Shown here: one piece after another, positions 43,151-50,893 of the stretch | How positions within the stretch are numbered: the stretch's first letter is position 1 | Layout of the letters: each line of letters begins with the position of its first letter | Source of the DNA: Bin87 sp963668585 | GTDB taxonomy: Bacteria > Chloroflexota > Dehalococcoidia > Lucifugimonadales > UBA3495 | Length of the DNA stretch: 64,000 nucleotides | Direction: 5' to 3' | Assembly: GCA_963668585.1 (NCBI GenBank) | Contig: OY764869.1 | Span: 3,100,001 to 3,164,000 of the forward strand | Position numbers and translations under genes: made by a program | The notes under the pieces: generated by a model | Seen by the model: only the letters and a program-made list of their open reading frames with translations | What the model was told of the DNA's origin: nothing | The model's database searches: none

Positions 43151-44770
43151 ATGACAACCAGCGCCACATCCGCCAACCTCTCGCCGCTCCTTTTCTTGGA
43201 GCGCAGCGCGGCCGTCTATCCCGACAAAGCGGCGTGTATCTACAACGGAGGCGTCACCACGTACGCCCAGTTCTACGATCGCGTCCTCCGACACGCCGCT
43301 GCCCTCCAGGGTATCGGAATCCGTCCCGGAGACAGGGTGGCTTACCTGTTGCCTAATCTGCCGTCCATGCTGGAAGCCAATTTTGCCCCCATGGGCATCG
43401 GCGCCGTTCTGGTTGCGCTCAACATTCGCTTGTCTCCTCGGGAAATCGCCTACATCCTGAACCATTCCGGCGCGAAGGCGCTGGTGTTCGATTCCGAGTT
43501 GTCCGACACGGTAAGGCAGTTGCGCCCCGATTGTCCCGGCGTGGAGACATACGTCCAGGTGCGTGATACCGTTCCGCTGGCGACCGACATCCCCGGCCCC
43601 GAATACGAGCAGTGGCTTGCCTCCGCTGAACCCATCTCCCAATTGCCCGGCACGGCCACCGAAACCGACACGCTCACTATCAACTACACCTCCGGCACCA
43701 CCGGCATGCCCAAGGGCGTCGAATACACTCCCAGAGGCGCCTACCTGAACGCCCTCGGCGAGGCGATGGAAATGGGCATGAACTGGCGCAGCAAATATCT
43801 GTGGACATTGCCCATGTTCCACGCCAATGGCTGGTGCTTCCCCTGGGCCGTAACGGCGGTTGGCGGCGCTCACGTTTGCCTGCGCCGCGTGGACCCGGCT
43901 GAGGTGTATCGCCTGATACGCGAGGAATCCGTTTCCCACCTCTGCGCGGCGCCCACCGTCCTGACCGGCCTGTACGCCGCACCGGAAGCGGCCTCCGCCG
44001 ACCTGTCCGGACTGACCATCATGACCGCCGGCGCGCCGCCGGCTCCCCAGGTGATCCGCACCATCGAGGGTATGGGGGCGGAGATCATCCACGTTTACGG
44101 TCTCACCGAAACCTACGGCCCCTGCACGGTGGCCGCCGCGCAACCGGAATGGGACTCTCTGCCGCCTGACGACCTCGCCCGGGTGAAGGCCCGACAGGGA
44201 GTTCCCTTCATGGTGTATGGGACCGGGCTGCGCGTGGTTGACGAAGACATGGCCGACGTCCCGCGCGACACCGAGACCATGGGAGAGGTCGTCATGCAGG
44301 GCGATGCAGTGATGAAGGGGTATTACAACGACCCTGACGCCACCGCCGAAGCCTTCCGCGGCGGCTGGTTCCACTCCGGAGACCTGGCCGTCTGGCACCC
44401 CGACGGGTACATCGAACTACAGGACCGCTCCAAGGACATCATCATCTCGGGCGGCGAGAACATTTCCAGCCAGGAAGTCGAGAAGGTCATCATGGAGCAT
44501 CCGGCAGTGCTGGAAGTCTGCGTGGTCGGCGTCCCGGATGACCGGTGGGGCGAGGTGCCCAAGGCGTTCGTGGTGCCGCGGGACGGCGGGTCAGTCAACG
44601 CTGATGACATTATCAATTTCACCCGCGACCGCATCGCGCACTTCAAAGCCCCAAAGAGCGTGGAATTTGGCGATTTGCCCAAGACCGCCACCGGCAAAAT
44701 CCAGAAGTACATACTCCGGGACCGTGAGTGGCAGGGACAGGAGCGCCGGATTCAAGGCTCTCAGGTTTAA
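43151..44770 (+). CDS. AMP-binding acyl-CoA synthetase/ligase (fatty-acyl type)
   Basis: ANL-superfamily enzyme that adenylates a carboxylic acid and forms its CoA thioester. The 539-residue protein has the P-loop-like YTSGTTGMPKGVEYT, core motif VYGLTETYGP, the hinge block GGWFHSGDLAVWHPDGYIEL...DRSKDIIISGGENIS, and the catalytic lysine in PKTATGKIQKYIL. The pattern is close to medium/long-chain fatty-acid CoA ligases (AlkK-like). ATG 43151 follows CGGAGA. An LLM monooxygenase gene follows by 57 bp on the same strand, suggesting oxidation and activation of a shared substrate. Acid specificity cannot be told. Confidence 0.92.
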   Translation: MTTSATSANLSPLLFLERSAAVYPDKAACIYNGGVTTYAQFYDRVLRHAAALQGIGIRPGDRVAYLLPNLPSMLEANFAPMGIGAVLVALNIRLSPREIAYILNHSGAKALVFDSELSDTVRQLRPDCPGVETYVQVRDTVPLATDIPGPEYEQWLASAEPISQLPGTATETDTLTINYTSGTTGMPKGVEYTPRGAYLNALGEAMEMGMNWRSKYLWTLPMFHANGWCFPWAVTAVGGAHVCLRRVDPAEVYRLIREESVSHLCAAPTVLTGLYAAPEAASADLSGLTIMTAGAPPAPQVIRTIEGMGAEIIHVYGLTETYGPCTVAAAQPEWDSLPPDDLARVKARQGVPFMVYGTGLRVVDEDMADVPRDTETMGEVVMQGDAVMKGYYNDPDATAEAFRGGWFHSGDLAVWHPDGYIELQDRSKDIIISGGENISSQEVEKVIMEHPAVLEVCVVGVPDDRWGEVPKAFVVPRDGGSVNADDIINFTRDRIAHFKAPKSVEFGDLPKTATGKIQKYILRDREWQGQERRIQGSQV

Positions 44771-44827
44771 CGCATCCAGATCACTGACGCCCGCCGGCTC
44801 ACTCCCGTTTGGCAGAGGAGGACAGCT

Positions 44828-45874
44828 ATGGAATTCGGATTGTTCCTTGAATTTCCCCGCCCGATCGATGGCGACCACCACGACGCTTTCACCCAGTCTT
44901 TCCAATTGGTGCGGGAGGCTGAGGATCTGGGAGTGGCATCGGTCTGGCTGGCTGAATACCACTTCAACATGGAAAGGGTTTTGGCGTCCCCGGTGATGAT
45001 CGCCACTGCCATAGCCGCCAAAACCAGTACGATGCGCATCGGCACCGCTGTCTATTGCCTGCCGCTGGGCCATCCAATCCGCGTCGCGGAAGAGATGGCT
45101 ACCCTGGACCACATCAGCGATGGACGGGTCGAGTTGGGCGTGGGTCGAGGTACATTCCCAAACGTCCACGAAGGGTTCAACGTCACCTTCGAGGAGAGCC
45201 GCAGCCGGTTTGATGAGTTCCTGGAAATCGTGAAAACAGCCTGGACCGAGGAATCTTTTTCGTTCCACGGTGAGCATTATACCTGCGAAGATTTGACGGT
45301 TACGCCCAGGCCGTACCAGCAGCCTCATCCGCCCATCACCGTCGGGGTCACATCCGCCGAGAGTTTCCCAATCATCGGCGCGATGGGCTATCCGCTCATC
45401 GTCAACCCCTCACGAGTGTTCACGCTGGATCAACTCAAAGGGCCGATGTCCGAATACCGCGCCGCGTGGAAAGCGGCCGGCCATCCCGGCGATGGCAAAG
45501 TCGGCCTGCGCGTGCCAATCTACGTGAACGAGGACGCTGAGGCGGCGTACCGCAACCCCATGGACTCGGCGATGAACTCGATCACTCGTCTCGGCGAACG
45601 CGTCGGTTCCTACGCCGGCCGCATCGGAACCACCGGAGACTGGGGCGAGCAGAGTCGCATCATCCTGGGCATGGACTACGACGACTGGCTGCGCGACAAG
45701 GTCGTGTACGGCACGCCGGAAGCAGTAAGGGAACGCCTGACCGAACTGGAAGAAAACCTCGGCCTCGACCAACTCATCTACGAGGTCAACTACGGCAACC
45801 TGATGTCGGATGAAATGCAGACGGCATCGTTGCGGCTGTTCAACAAGAAGGTGCTGCCCAAGCTCACCGCTTGA
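44828..45874 (+). CDS. LLM-class flavin-dependent oxidoreductase (luciferase-like), copy 3
   Basis: A 348-residue luciferase-family monooxygenase. It has MEFGLFLEFPRP, SVWLAEYHFNMERVLASP (the AE-x-H flavin-site motif), RIGTAVYCLPLGHPIRVAEEMATLDHISDGRVELGVGRGTFP, and a C-terminal VVYGTPEAVRERL. The pattern fits FMN/FMNH2-dependent enzymes. ATG 44828 has a strong GAGGAGGA site. The neighbouring acyl-CoA synthetase suggests that the two work on one carboxylate-bearing compound; this is inference. Confidence 0.9.
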   Translation: MEFGLFLEFPRPIDGDHHDAFTQSFQLVREAEDLGVASVWLAEYHFNMERVLASPVMIATAIAAKTSTMRIGTAVYCLPLGHPIRVAEEMATLDHISDGRVELGVGRGTFPNVHEGFNVTFEESRSRFDEFLEIVKTAWTEESFSFHGEHYTCEDLTVTPRPYQQPHPPITVGVTSAESFPIIGAMGYPLIVNPSRVFTLDQLKGPMSEYRAAWKAAGHPGDGKVGLRVPIYVNEDAEAAYRNPMDSAMNSITRLGERVGSYAGRIGTTGDWGEQSRIILGMDYDDWLRDKVVYGTPEAVRERLTELEENLGLDQLIYEVNYGNLMSDEMQTASLRLFNKKVLPKLTA

Positions 45875-45919
45875 GCGGCATCGAACCGTCCCAGCGATTC
45901 AGCAGCGACGAGCGATAAA

Positions 45920-45960
45920 GCGGCCTCATCCCGACCGTTCCCGGCAAGGGATGAAGCCGC
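45920..45960. terminator. Imperfect hairpin between convergent genes
   Basis: Positions 45920-45932 pair with 45948-45960 in a 13-bp stem with one mismatch and a 15-nt loop. There is no T-run. It lies between LLM copy 3 (plus) and the alcohol dehydrogenase gene (minus). Confidence 0.6.
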
Positions 45961-46015
45961 GTTGCCCATCGCTCAAACGCGTACTTGCAATGAACCGGAC
46001 CCGTCGCGCACCCAA

Positions 46016-47044
46016 TCAGTCCCAGGTGAAGCAGACCTTCCCGGTGCCGCCGGCTTCAAATAGTTTGTAGGCAGCGTCGGCTTCGTCGAGCGTGAACCGA
46101 TGCGTGAATAGCTCCTTCAATGGAACCTGCCGGTCCACCACGAACCGCGCCACCTCTGCCAGTCCGTTCAGGCTGAAGGTCCAGGAACCCACGATGGTGA
46201 GTTGCTTGTGGATTATCTGAGGACTCACGTCGAAAGTCGTGGTATTGCCCTCTCCGACGAAGCATACCCGCCCCCATAGCATGGCCGAATCCACCGCGTT
46301 GACGCGGGCTTCGGGGCGGCCGGTGCAGTCCAGGGCGGCCGGCGTTCCTTCACCGTGGGTCAGTTCACGAATGGCCTCCACGGGGTTCTGATTGCTGGCG
46401 TCTATGCAGACGTCTGCGCCCAAACGTCGCGCCAGGTCCAGCCGTTCGGAGTCCACGTCAACCGCGATCACCCGGGCGCCCATGGCCTTGGCGAACATGG
46501 TTCCGCTGGCGCCGACCGGTCCCTGCCCAAATACCGCCAGGGTATCGTCGCCGGCCAGGTTCAACCGCTTCAACGCGTGGAATGCCGTGCCGGTGCCACA
46601 GGCGCAGGCAGCGCCTTCATCGAAGTCCAACCCGTCCGGCATCTTGACGCAGGTGTACGCCGGGCAGATCAGGAAGTCTTCGTGCCCGCCGTTGGCGCCG
46701 GTCCCGTACACCACCGATCCGTTGAGACACATCTGCGTATAGCCAATGCGACACATGGTACAGGCGCGGCAACCGGTGTAGTGGTGCATCATCACGCGGT
46801 CACCAACAGCGACCTCCGTCACGCCGGGCCCAACTTCCGCAATGACCCCACAGGGTTCATGGCCGGCGACCTTGAGGTTCGCCGGATCGCCCCGATCTGC
46901 CTTGGCGGCCCGATAGTGGCGCAGGTCGCTGCCGCACAGACCTGACGCTTTCATCTGGATCACAACTTCGCCGTGTCCCGGGTGAGGATCCGGCAGGGTG
47001 CGAATTTCCACCTCGCGTTCTCCGGTAAACACTACGCCACGCAT
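46016..47044 (-). CDS. Zinc-dependent medium-chain alcohol dehydrogenase
   Basis: A 342-residue MDR enzyme that oxidises an alcohol or polyol with NAD(P). The catalytic zinc ligands are Cys in GLCGSDLRHY and His/Glu in AGHEPCGVIAEVG. The structural zinc lobe has four cysteines in the TGCRACTMCRIGYTQMC stretch. The nucleotide site is VFGQGPVGASG, followed by an acidic residue in VIAVDVDS, which favours NAD. ATG 47044 has GGAGGG upstream. It lies 37 bp after the FAD oxidase gene, so the two are probably cotranscribed and may oxidise the same substrate in turn. Confidence 0.92.
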   Translation of the reverse strand: MRGVVFTGEREVEIRTLPDPHPGHGEVVIQMKASGLCGSDLRHYRAAKADRGDPANLKVAGHEPCGVIAEVGPGVTEVAVGDRVMMHHYTGCRACTMCRIGYTQMCLNGSVVYGTGANGGHEDFLICPAYTCVKMPDGLDFDEGAACACGTGTAFHALKRLNLAGDDTLAVFGQGPVGASGTMFAKAMGARVIAVDVDSERLDLARRLGADVCIDASNQNPVEAIRELTHGEGTPAALDCTGRPEARVNAVDSAMLWGRVCFVGEGNTTTFDVSPQIIHKQLTIVGSWTFSLNGLAEVARFVVDRQVPLKELFTHRFTLDEADAAYKLFEAGGTGKVCFTWD

Positions 47045-47080
47045 CTCGGTGTCCCTCCAAATGGAATTGCCCAGTGGGCG

Positions 47081-48685
47081 CTACGGGTCTATCAGCACGC
47101 CAGGATTCAGGATGCCATTGGGGTCCAGGGTCTTCTTGACGGCGCGCAGGCCTTCGGCGAACGGGTCAGGACGCTGGCCATCGTACCAGGGACGGTGAGA
47201 ACGCCCAACCGCGTGATGGTGGGTTATCGTGCCACCGGCAGCCATCACCGCATCGGATGCCGCCTGCTTGATTTCGGCGTGGGCTTCCAACTCTCCTCCC
47301 ACCTGGCCGAGGCCTTCAAAGGTGTAATACGGGGCGGGGCCGTCGGGATACACGTGGGTGAACCGGCATGATACGCGGCCGCCGCCACAGGTGCGCTTCA
47401 GAGCGTCTTCCAGGGCGGAGCGCACCATCTGGTCCATGGCCGGCCAGCGTTCCCATGTGATCGAGGTTTCCAGGGTTTCCGCGACGATTCCGAAGCCAAT
47501 GGTGGCATTGCGTTCGTAGGGAGCGTTGATGAACGAATTGCGCCAACTGCCTACCGCTCCCTGGCGCCCCGCTGATGTTCCCGCGCTCTCGGCAGCGTCT
47601 GCAATGACGATTGATTCCTCCGCAATGTAGCCGCCGGCGTCGCGGGCGATACCAACGGCCTGGCGGATATTCTCTCCCTGTGGCAGGTCGGCGGACTCGA
47701 AGCCGATGATCAGCAATGCCTGTTTGCCATCCAGGCCAGCGAAGTCCTCCGCCTCAGAGGGGTCGAGCATCCGGAGGTTGGCGGGCCACTGTTTGGCTTG
47801 GGCGATGAGGCGCGCGCCATCGGAAGCGGCGGCCATCCCGTCGAACACCACACCGGCGGACGCGCGGAACCGCGGCCGGGCCTGTATCCGCATCCAGGCT
47901 TCGGTGATGATACCCAGAATTCCCTCGCTGCCGATCACGATGCGGTCAGGCGACGGGCCGGCCCCGCTGCCGGGCAGACGTCGGGATTCCCAGATCCCGG
48001 ACGGCGTCACCATCCGCACGGACTCCACGAAGTCGTCGATGTGGGTGTGGTTGGTGGCGTAGTGCCCACCGCTGCGGGTGGCGATCCAACCGCCGAGGGT
48101 GGAAAACTCAAAGCTCTGCGGAAAGTGTCGAAGCGTGTAACCGTGGGGGCGGAGTTGAGCCTCCAAAGCGGGGCCAAGGACGCCGGCCTGAATGCGGGCC
48201 GCGCGGGAGGTGTTGTCGATTTCCAACACCTGATCCAACTTGGTGAGGTCTATCGTGACCACGGCATCGGCTTCCGGCGGTTCGATTCCGGCCACTACGG
48301 TGCTTCCACCGCCGTAGGGTATCGCCACGATGTTGGAGTTGGAACACCAATCGAGGACGGTGGTCAACTCGGTTTCAGTGCGAGGGTATGCGATTACGTC
48401 AGGGGGATTCGGGAACTGACGATTGAACGCCCGAACGCGATCCCGGAAGCTTCGCCCATAATTATGGGCAGCACGGTCGTGCTCGTCAGTGGTGCAGAAT
48501 TCCGCCACCAGGGGATGTGGCAGGATGCGGGGCGGACGCAAGTTCAGGTCCGACACCGCTGGCGGCGTGGGCGGAGTCCGTGTTGCGCCGTAACGCTCGT
48601 GGATGCGCTGCGCCATGGCGGCGTAGTCTTCCGCCGTTGGCTCACGATCCTCATTGCCCCACGCCCAGAAACTTCGGCGCGTCAT
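47081..48685 (-). CDS. FAD-binding oxidase, alkylglycerone-phosphate synthase-like (VAO/GlcD family)
   Basis: A 534-residue flavoprotein of the vanillyl-alcohol-oxidase superfamily. The FAD domain contains VIAYPRTETELTTVLDWC and the pyrophosphate loop IPYGGGSTVVAG. The C-terminal cap ends with GGTITHHHAVGRSHRPWY, a His-rich segment like that of alkyldihydroxyacetonephosphate synthases. An ether-lipid role is possible, but D-2-hydroxyacid oxidation is the commoner activity of the wider family. The frame is open 18 codons further, into the tRNA-Pro flank. ATG 48685 with GGAGGGA is the correct start. An alcohol dehydrogenase follows. Confidence 0.88.
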   Translation of the reverse strand: MTRRSFWAWGNEDREPTAEDYAAMAQRIHERYGATRTPPTPPAVSDLNLRPPRILPHPLVAEFCTTDEHDRAAHNYGRSFRDRVRAFNRQFPNPPDVIAYPRTETELTTVLDWCSNSNIVAIPYGGGSTVVAGIEPPEADAVVTIDLTKLDQVLEIDNTSRAARIQAGVLGPALEAQLRPHGYTLRHFPQSFEFSTLGGWIATRSGGHYATNHTHIDDFVESVRMVTPSGIWESRRLPGSGAGPSPDRIVIGSEGILGIITEAWMRIQARPRFRASAGVVFDGMAAASDGARLIAQAKQWPANLRMLDPSEAEDFAGLDGKQALLIIGFESADLPQGENIRQAVGIARDAGGYIAEESIVIADAAESAGTSAGRQGAVGSWRNSFINAPYERNATIGFGIVAETLETSITWERWPAMDQMVRSALEDALKRTCGGGRVSCRFTHVYPDGPAPYYTFEGLGQVGGELEAHAEIKQAASDAVMAAGGTITHHHAVGRSHRPWYDGQRPDPFAEGLRAVKKTLDPNGILNPGVLIDP

Positions 48686-48712
48686 GCTATCCCTCCTGTG
48701 CGGGCATAGCAA

Positions 48713-48788
48713 TGGTCGGGGTGAGTGGATTCGAACCACCGACCTCCACGTCCCGAACGTGGCGCGCTAGCCACTGCGCTACACCCCG
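48713..48788 (-). tRNA. tRNA-Pro (anticodon CGG)
   Basis: The minus-strand acceptor stem CGGGGTG/CACCCCG, anticodon stem CCACG/CGTGG with loop TTCGGGA (anticodon CGG), T-arm GGTTCGAATCC, discriminator A and encoded CCA at 48715-48713 give 76 nt. Confidence 0.95.
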
Positions 48789-49120
48789 ACTGGAGTTCGA
48801 TTATAGCATAACGCCCGTCGATCACCGGAAATCCTCGCGGGACGCGGGAAGGCGCCCAGCGCAGCGCAACGCCGTCGAAGCGGCCCGGGTTCGTTGCAAG
48901 AACTCAGGACTAACCGGATTGATTGCCCGTGCCCATCATGCAGCGTACGTGTTAATTTAACCCGCCACCTCATCCTGGTCACGCTCCGCAAAAACGTGCG
49001 GAACGTTGCGGCTTGGCAGTGGTCGTCGACGTGCGTGGGCGGATATGCTGTTGGTCCATCGACAAATCCATCAGGGCATATCATTCGTATAGGCAATAGT
49101 TTGAATTGGGAGAAACCATA
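48789..49120. other. Intergenic region upstream of the DUF4349 lipoprotein gene
   Basis: The region runs from tRNA-Pro to the lipoprotein start. No gene, structured RNA or convincing promoter pair was seen. Confidence 0.5.
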
Positions 49121-50740
49121 ATGAGAATTGCGAGATTGCGACCGGCGGTGCCAGGAATTGCACTGATCACCGGATTGATGGCGATGGCGCTGAGTTGCGG
49201 CGGTGCAGCAGAATCTCCTGCCAGCATGACGGCGTCAGACTCGGCACGCCCGCAAACAGTCCAGGAGTCTGCGCCTGCGGCGGCAGAAGGCCCGGCCGGT
49301 CGGCCAGCGAGTCAAAGTCAGTCGACCTCTGAACGCGTCGAGACCCGTTCGACCGCGCGAGAACAGGTCCAGAATCAAGTGGAAAGTGCGCCGGCACAAC
49401 CCGCGGCCACCGCAGCCCCAATGGCGGCTTCCGGCGACGCCTTCGACCGCAGCGTCGCTGACCAGCAAGCGTCTGATGGCCAAGATTCGTTGCAGCCTCA
49501 AAGCGGACGGCAGTTGATTGTCGAAGCGTGGGTCAGCCTCGAGGTGAACGAAATTGACGCCATTGTGCGGCAGGTGGAGACGGTGGCCGTGCAACGCGGC
49601 GGTTGGATCGAATCGGCGGACATCGTTGGGGAGGGAGGATACCGAGTTGCCAACATCAACGTGCGGGTGCCGGCGGAACGGTTCAACAACGCCATGGAGA
49701 CTCTGCGGGCATTGGGGAGAGTCACCGATGAAGGCGTGTCGTCCACTGACGTCACGGACCGTCTCATCGACAACGAAGCGCGGATGATGGCGTGGAGAGT
49801 TCAGGAGGAACGGTTGATTGTGTTGTTGGAAAACGCGGCGACCGTGGAGGACGTGATTGACATTGAGCGCCGAATATCAGAGGTGCGCGCCGATATTGAG
49901 CACGTGGCGGCGACGCAACGAAGCCTGAACAACAGGGTGGCCGCGTCGCTGATCAGGGTGAGCCTGCACCTGCCGCAACGATTCGCCGCCGACCCGCCAC
50001 GCGGTTCGCTGTCGCTTTCGGTGGGAGACCCCGGGGAGACTGCCAATGTCGTGGCAAACCAGGTGACTGCGCTGAACGGTTATATCGGAGAGAAGCGCGA
50101 CTACCAGGAAGGGCGCGGGCAAGTCGTTGAGATGACGGTGTTCGTCAGGTCAACAGACCTGGCCGGGTTGATGGACTACGCGGCCACTCTTGGAGAACCG
50201 TCGGATCGGCGGTTGGACTCGGTGGGGCCGGCGCAGGCCGGCGACGTGCCCGACGCGCGGCTCGTTCTGATGATCCGCTCCAACGTGGATTCTGCCGCCA
50301 CGCTCGCTCTGTCGGCGGCGCAACCCATCCAGGTGGCCGGCGAGATCCGGGCGAGAGCAGAATCTCTGGGCGGGTACGTGGAGAGCTGGAACGAAACCCG
50401 ATGGGACAACGGCGAGCAACAAAACGTCAACACGGAGCTTGTGGTGCGAGCGTCCGACCTTCGTGCATTGATGGAATTCGGCGCCACGCTGGGCGAAGCG
50501 CAACACTGGGAGTTCCGTTCGATTGGACAGGCCCCATCGGACGCGGCCCCCAACTCACGGCTGACAATTTCGGTGTACTCGGACGAAGGAAGCGCTGGAG
50601 GTGCTTTGCTGTTGGTGGTCGTCATCGTGGTGGTAGTCGCTGGGCTGGCCGTGCTGGTGGCTGCGGTGGCGCTGGTATCGCGGCGGCGGCGGCGTGGCGC
50701 CCTGGCCACAACCCTAATGGAGGATCCCCAGACCCAGTAG
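49121..50740 (+). CDS. DUF4349-domain membrane lipoprotein
   Basis: A 539-residue exported protein of unknown function. A signal peptide ends in the lipobox-like MALSC (about residue 26). A Ser/Gln/Glu-rich linker of about 95 residues follows. A first DUF4349 unit (about 125-290) has the two beta-blocks ANINVRVPAERFNNAMETLRALGRV and DVTDRLIDNEARMMAWRVQEERL with a coiled coil. A second, weaker copy (about 300-490) repeats the pattern. The C-terminal membrane helix GGALLLVVVIVVVVAGLAVL is followed by a basic tail. ATG 49121 with GGGAGA is preferred to GTG 49106. The gene ends at a palindromic hairpin facing mfd. Confidence 0.85.
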   Translation: MRIARLRPAVPGIALITGLMAMALSCGGAAESPASMTASDSARPQTVQESAPAAAEGPAGRPASQSQSTSERVETRSTAREQVQNQVESAPAQPAATAAPMAASGDAFDRSVADQQASDGQDSLQPQSGRQLIVEAWVSLEVNEIDAIVRQVETVAVQRGGWIESADIVGEGGYRVANINVRVPAERFNNAMETLRALGRVTDEGVSSTDVTDRLIDNEARMMAWRVQEERLIVLLENAATVEDVIDIERRISEVRADIEHVAATQRSLNNRVAASLIRVSLHLPQRFAADPPRGSLSLSVGDPGETANVVANQVTALNGYIGEKRDYQEGRGQVVEMTVFVRSTDLAGLMDYAATLGEPSDRRLDSVGPAQAGDVPDARLVLMIRSNVDSAATLALSAAQPIQVAGEIRARAESLGGYVESWNETRWDNGEQQNVNTELVVRASDLRALMEFGATLGEAQHWEFRSIGQAPSDAAPNSRLTISVYSDEGSAGGALLLVVVIVVVVAGLAVLVAAVALVSRRRRRGALATTLMEDPQTQ

Positions 50741-50768
50741 CCCGGTACCAAGTCGTCGCTCCGGCCGT

Positions 50769-50793
50769 AGGGGCGGGTTTGAAACCCGCCCCT
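50769..50793. terminator. Palindromic hairpin, copy 2 of the dispersed element
   Basis: AGGGGCGGGTT (50769-50779) pairs with AACCCGCCCCT (50783-50793) around TGA, an 11-bp perfect stem. Compared with the copy at 40142, the base pair next to the loop changes from C-G to T-A on both sides, so the structure is kept. It lies between the convergent DUF4349 and mfd genes. Confidence 0.75.
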
Positions 50794-50803
50794 GCTCACG
50801 TTG

Positions 50804-50875
50804 GCAAACCATCGCCCCGCGCGCCCAACACCGGCAATTGCAAACCATCGTCCCGTGCGCCCAACACCGGCATTG
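50804..50875. repeat. Two tandem copies of a 36-bp repeat
   Basis: Units at 50804-50839 and 50840-50875 share GCAAACCATCG and GCGCCCAACACCGGCA, with only a few substitutions. They fill the short gap between the palindrome and the 3' end of mfd and are noncoding. Confidence 0.75.
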
Positions 50876-50893
50876 GCAATTTGCCGAACGCCA

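Noticed and set aside
43067..44398. A 443-codon minus-strand frame opposite the acyl-CoA synthetase
   Set aside because: It is a His/Gly-rich antisense shadow of a certain gene with no recognisable family.
48686..48739. Upstream start of the FAD oxidase at 48739
   Set aside because: It would begin inside the tRNA-Pro gene. ATG 48685 has a strong ribosome site.
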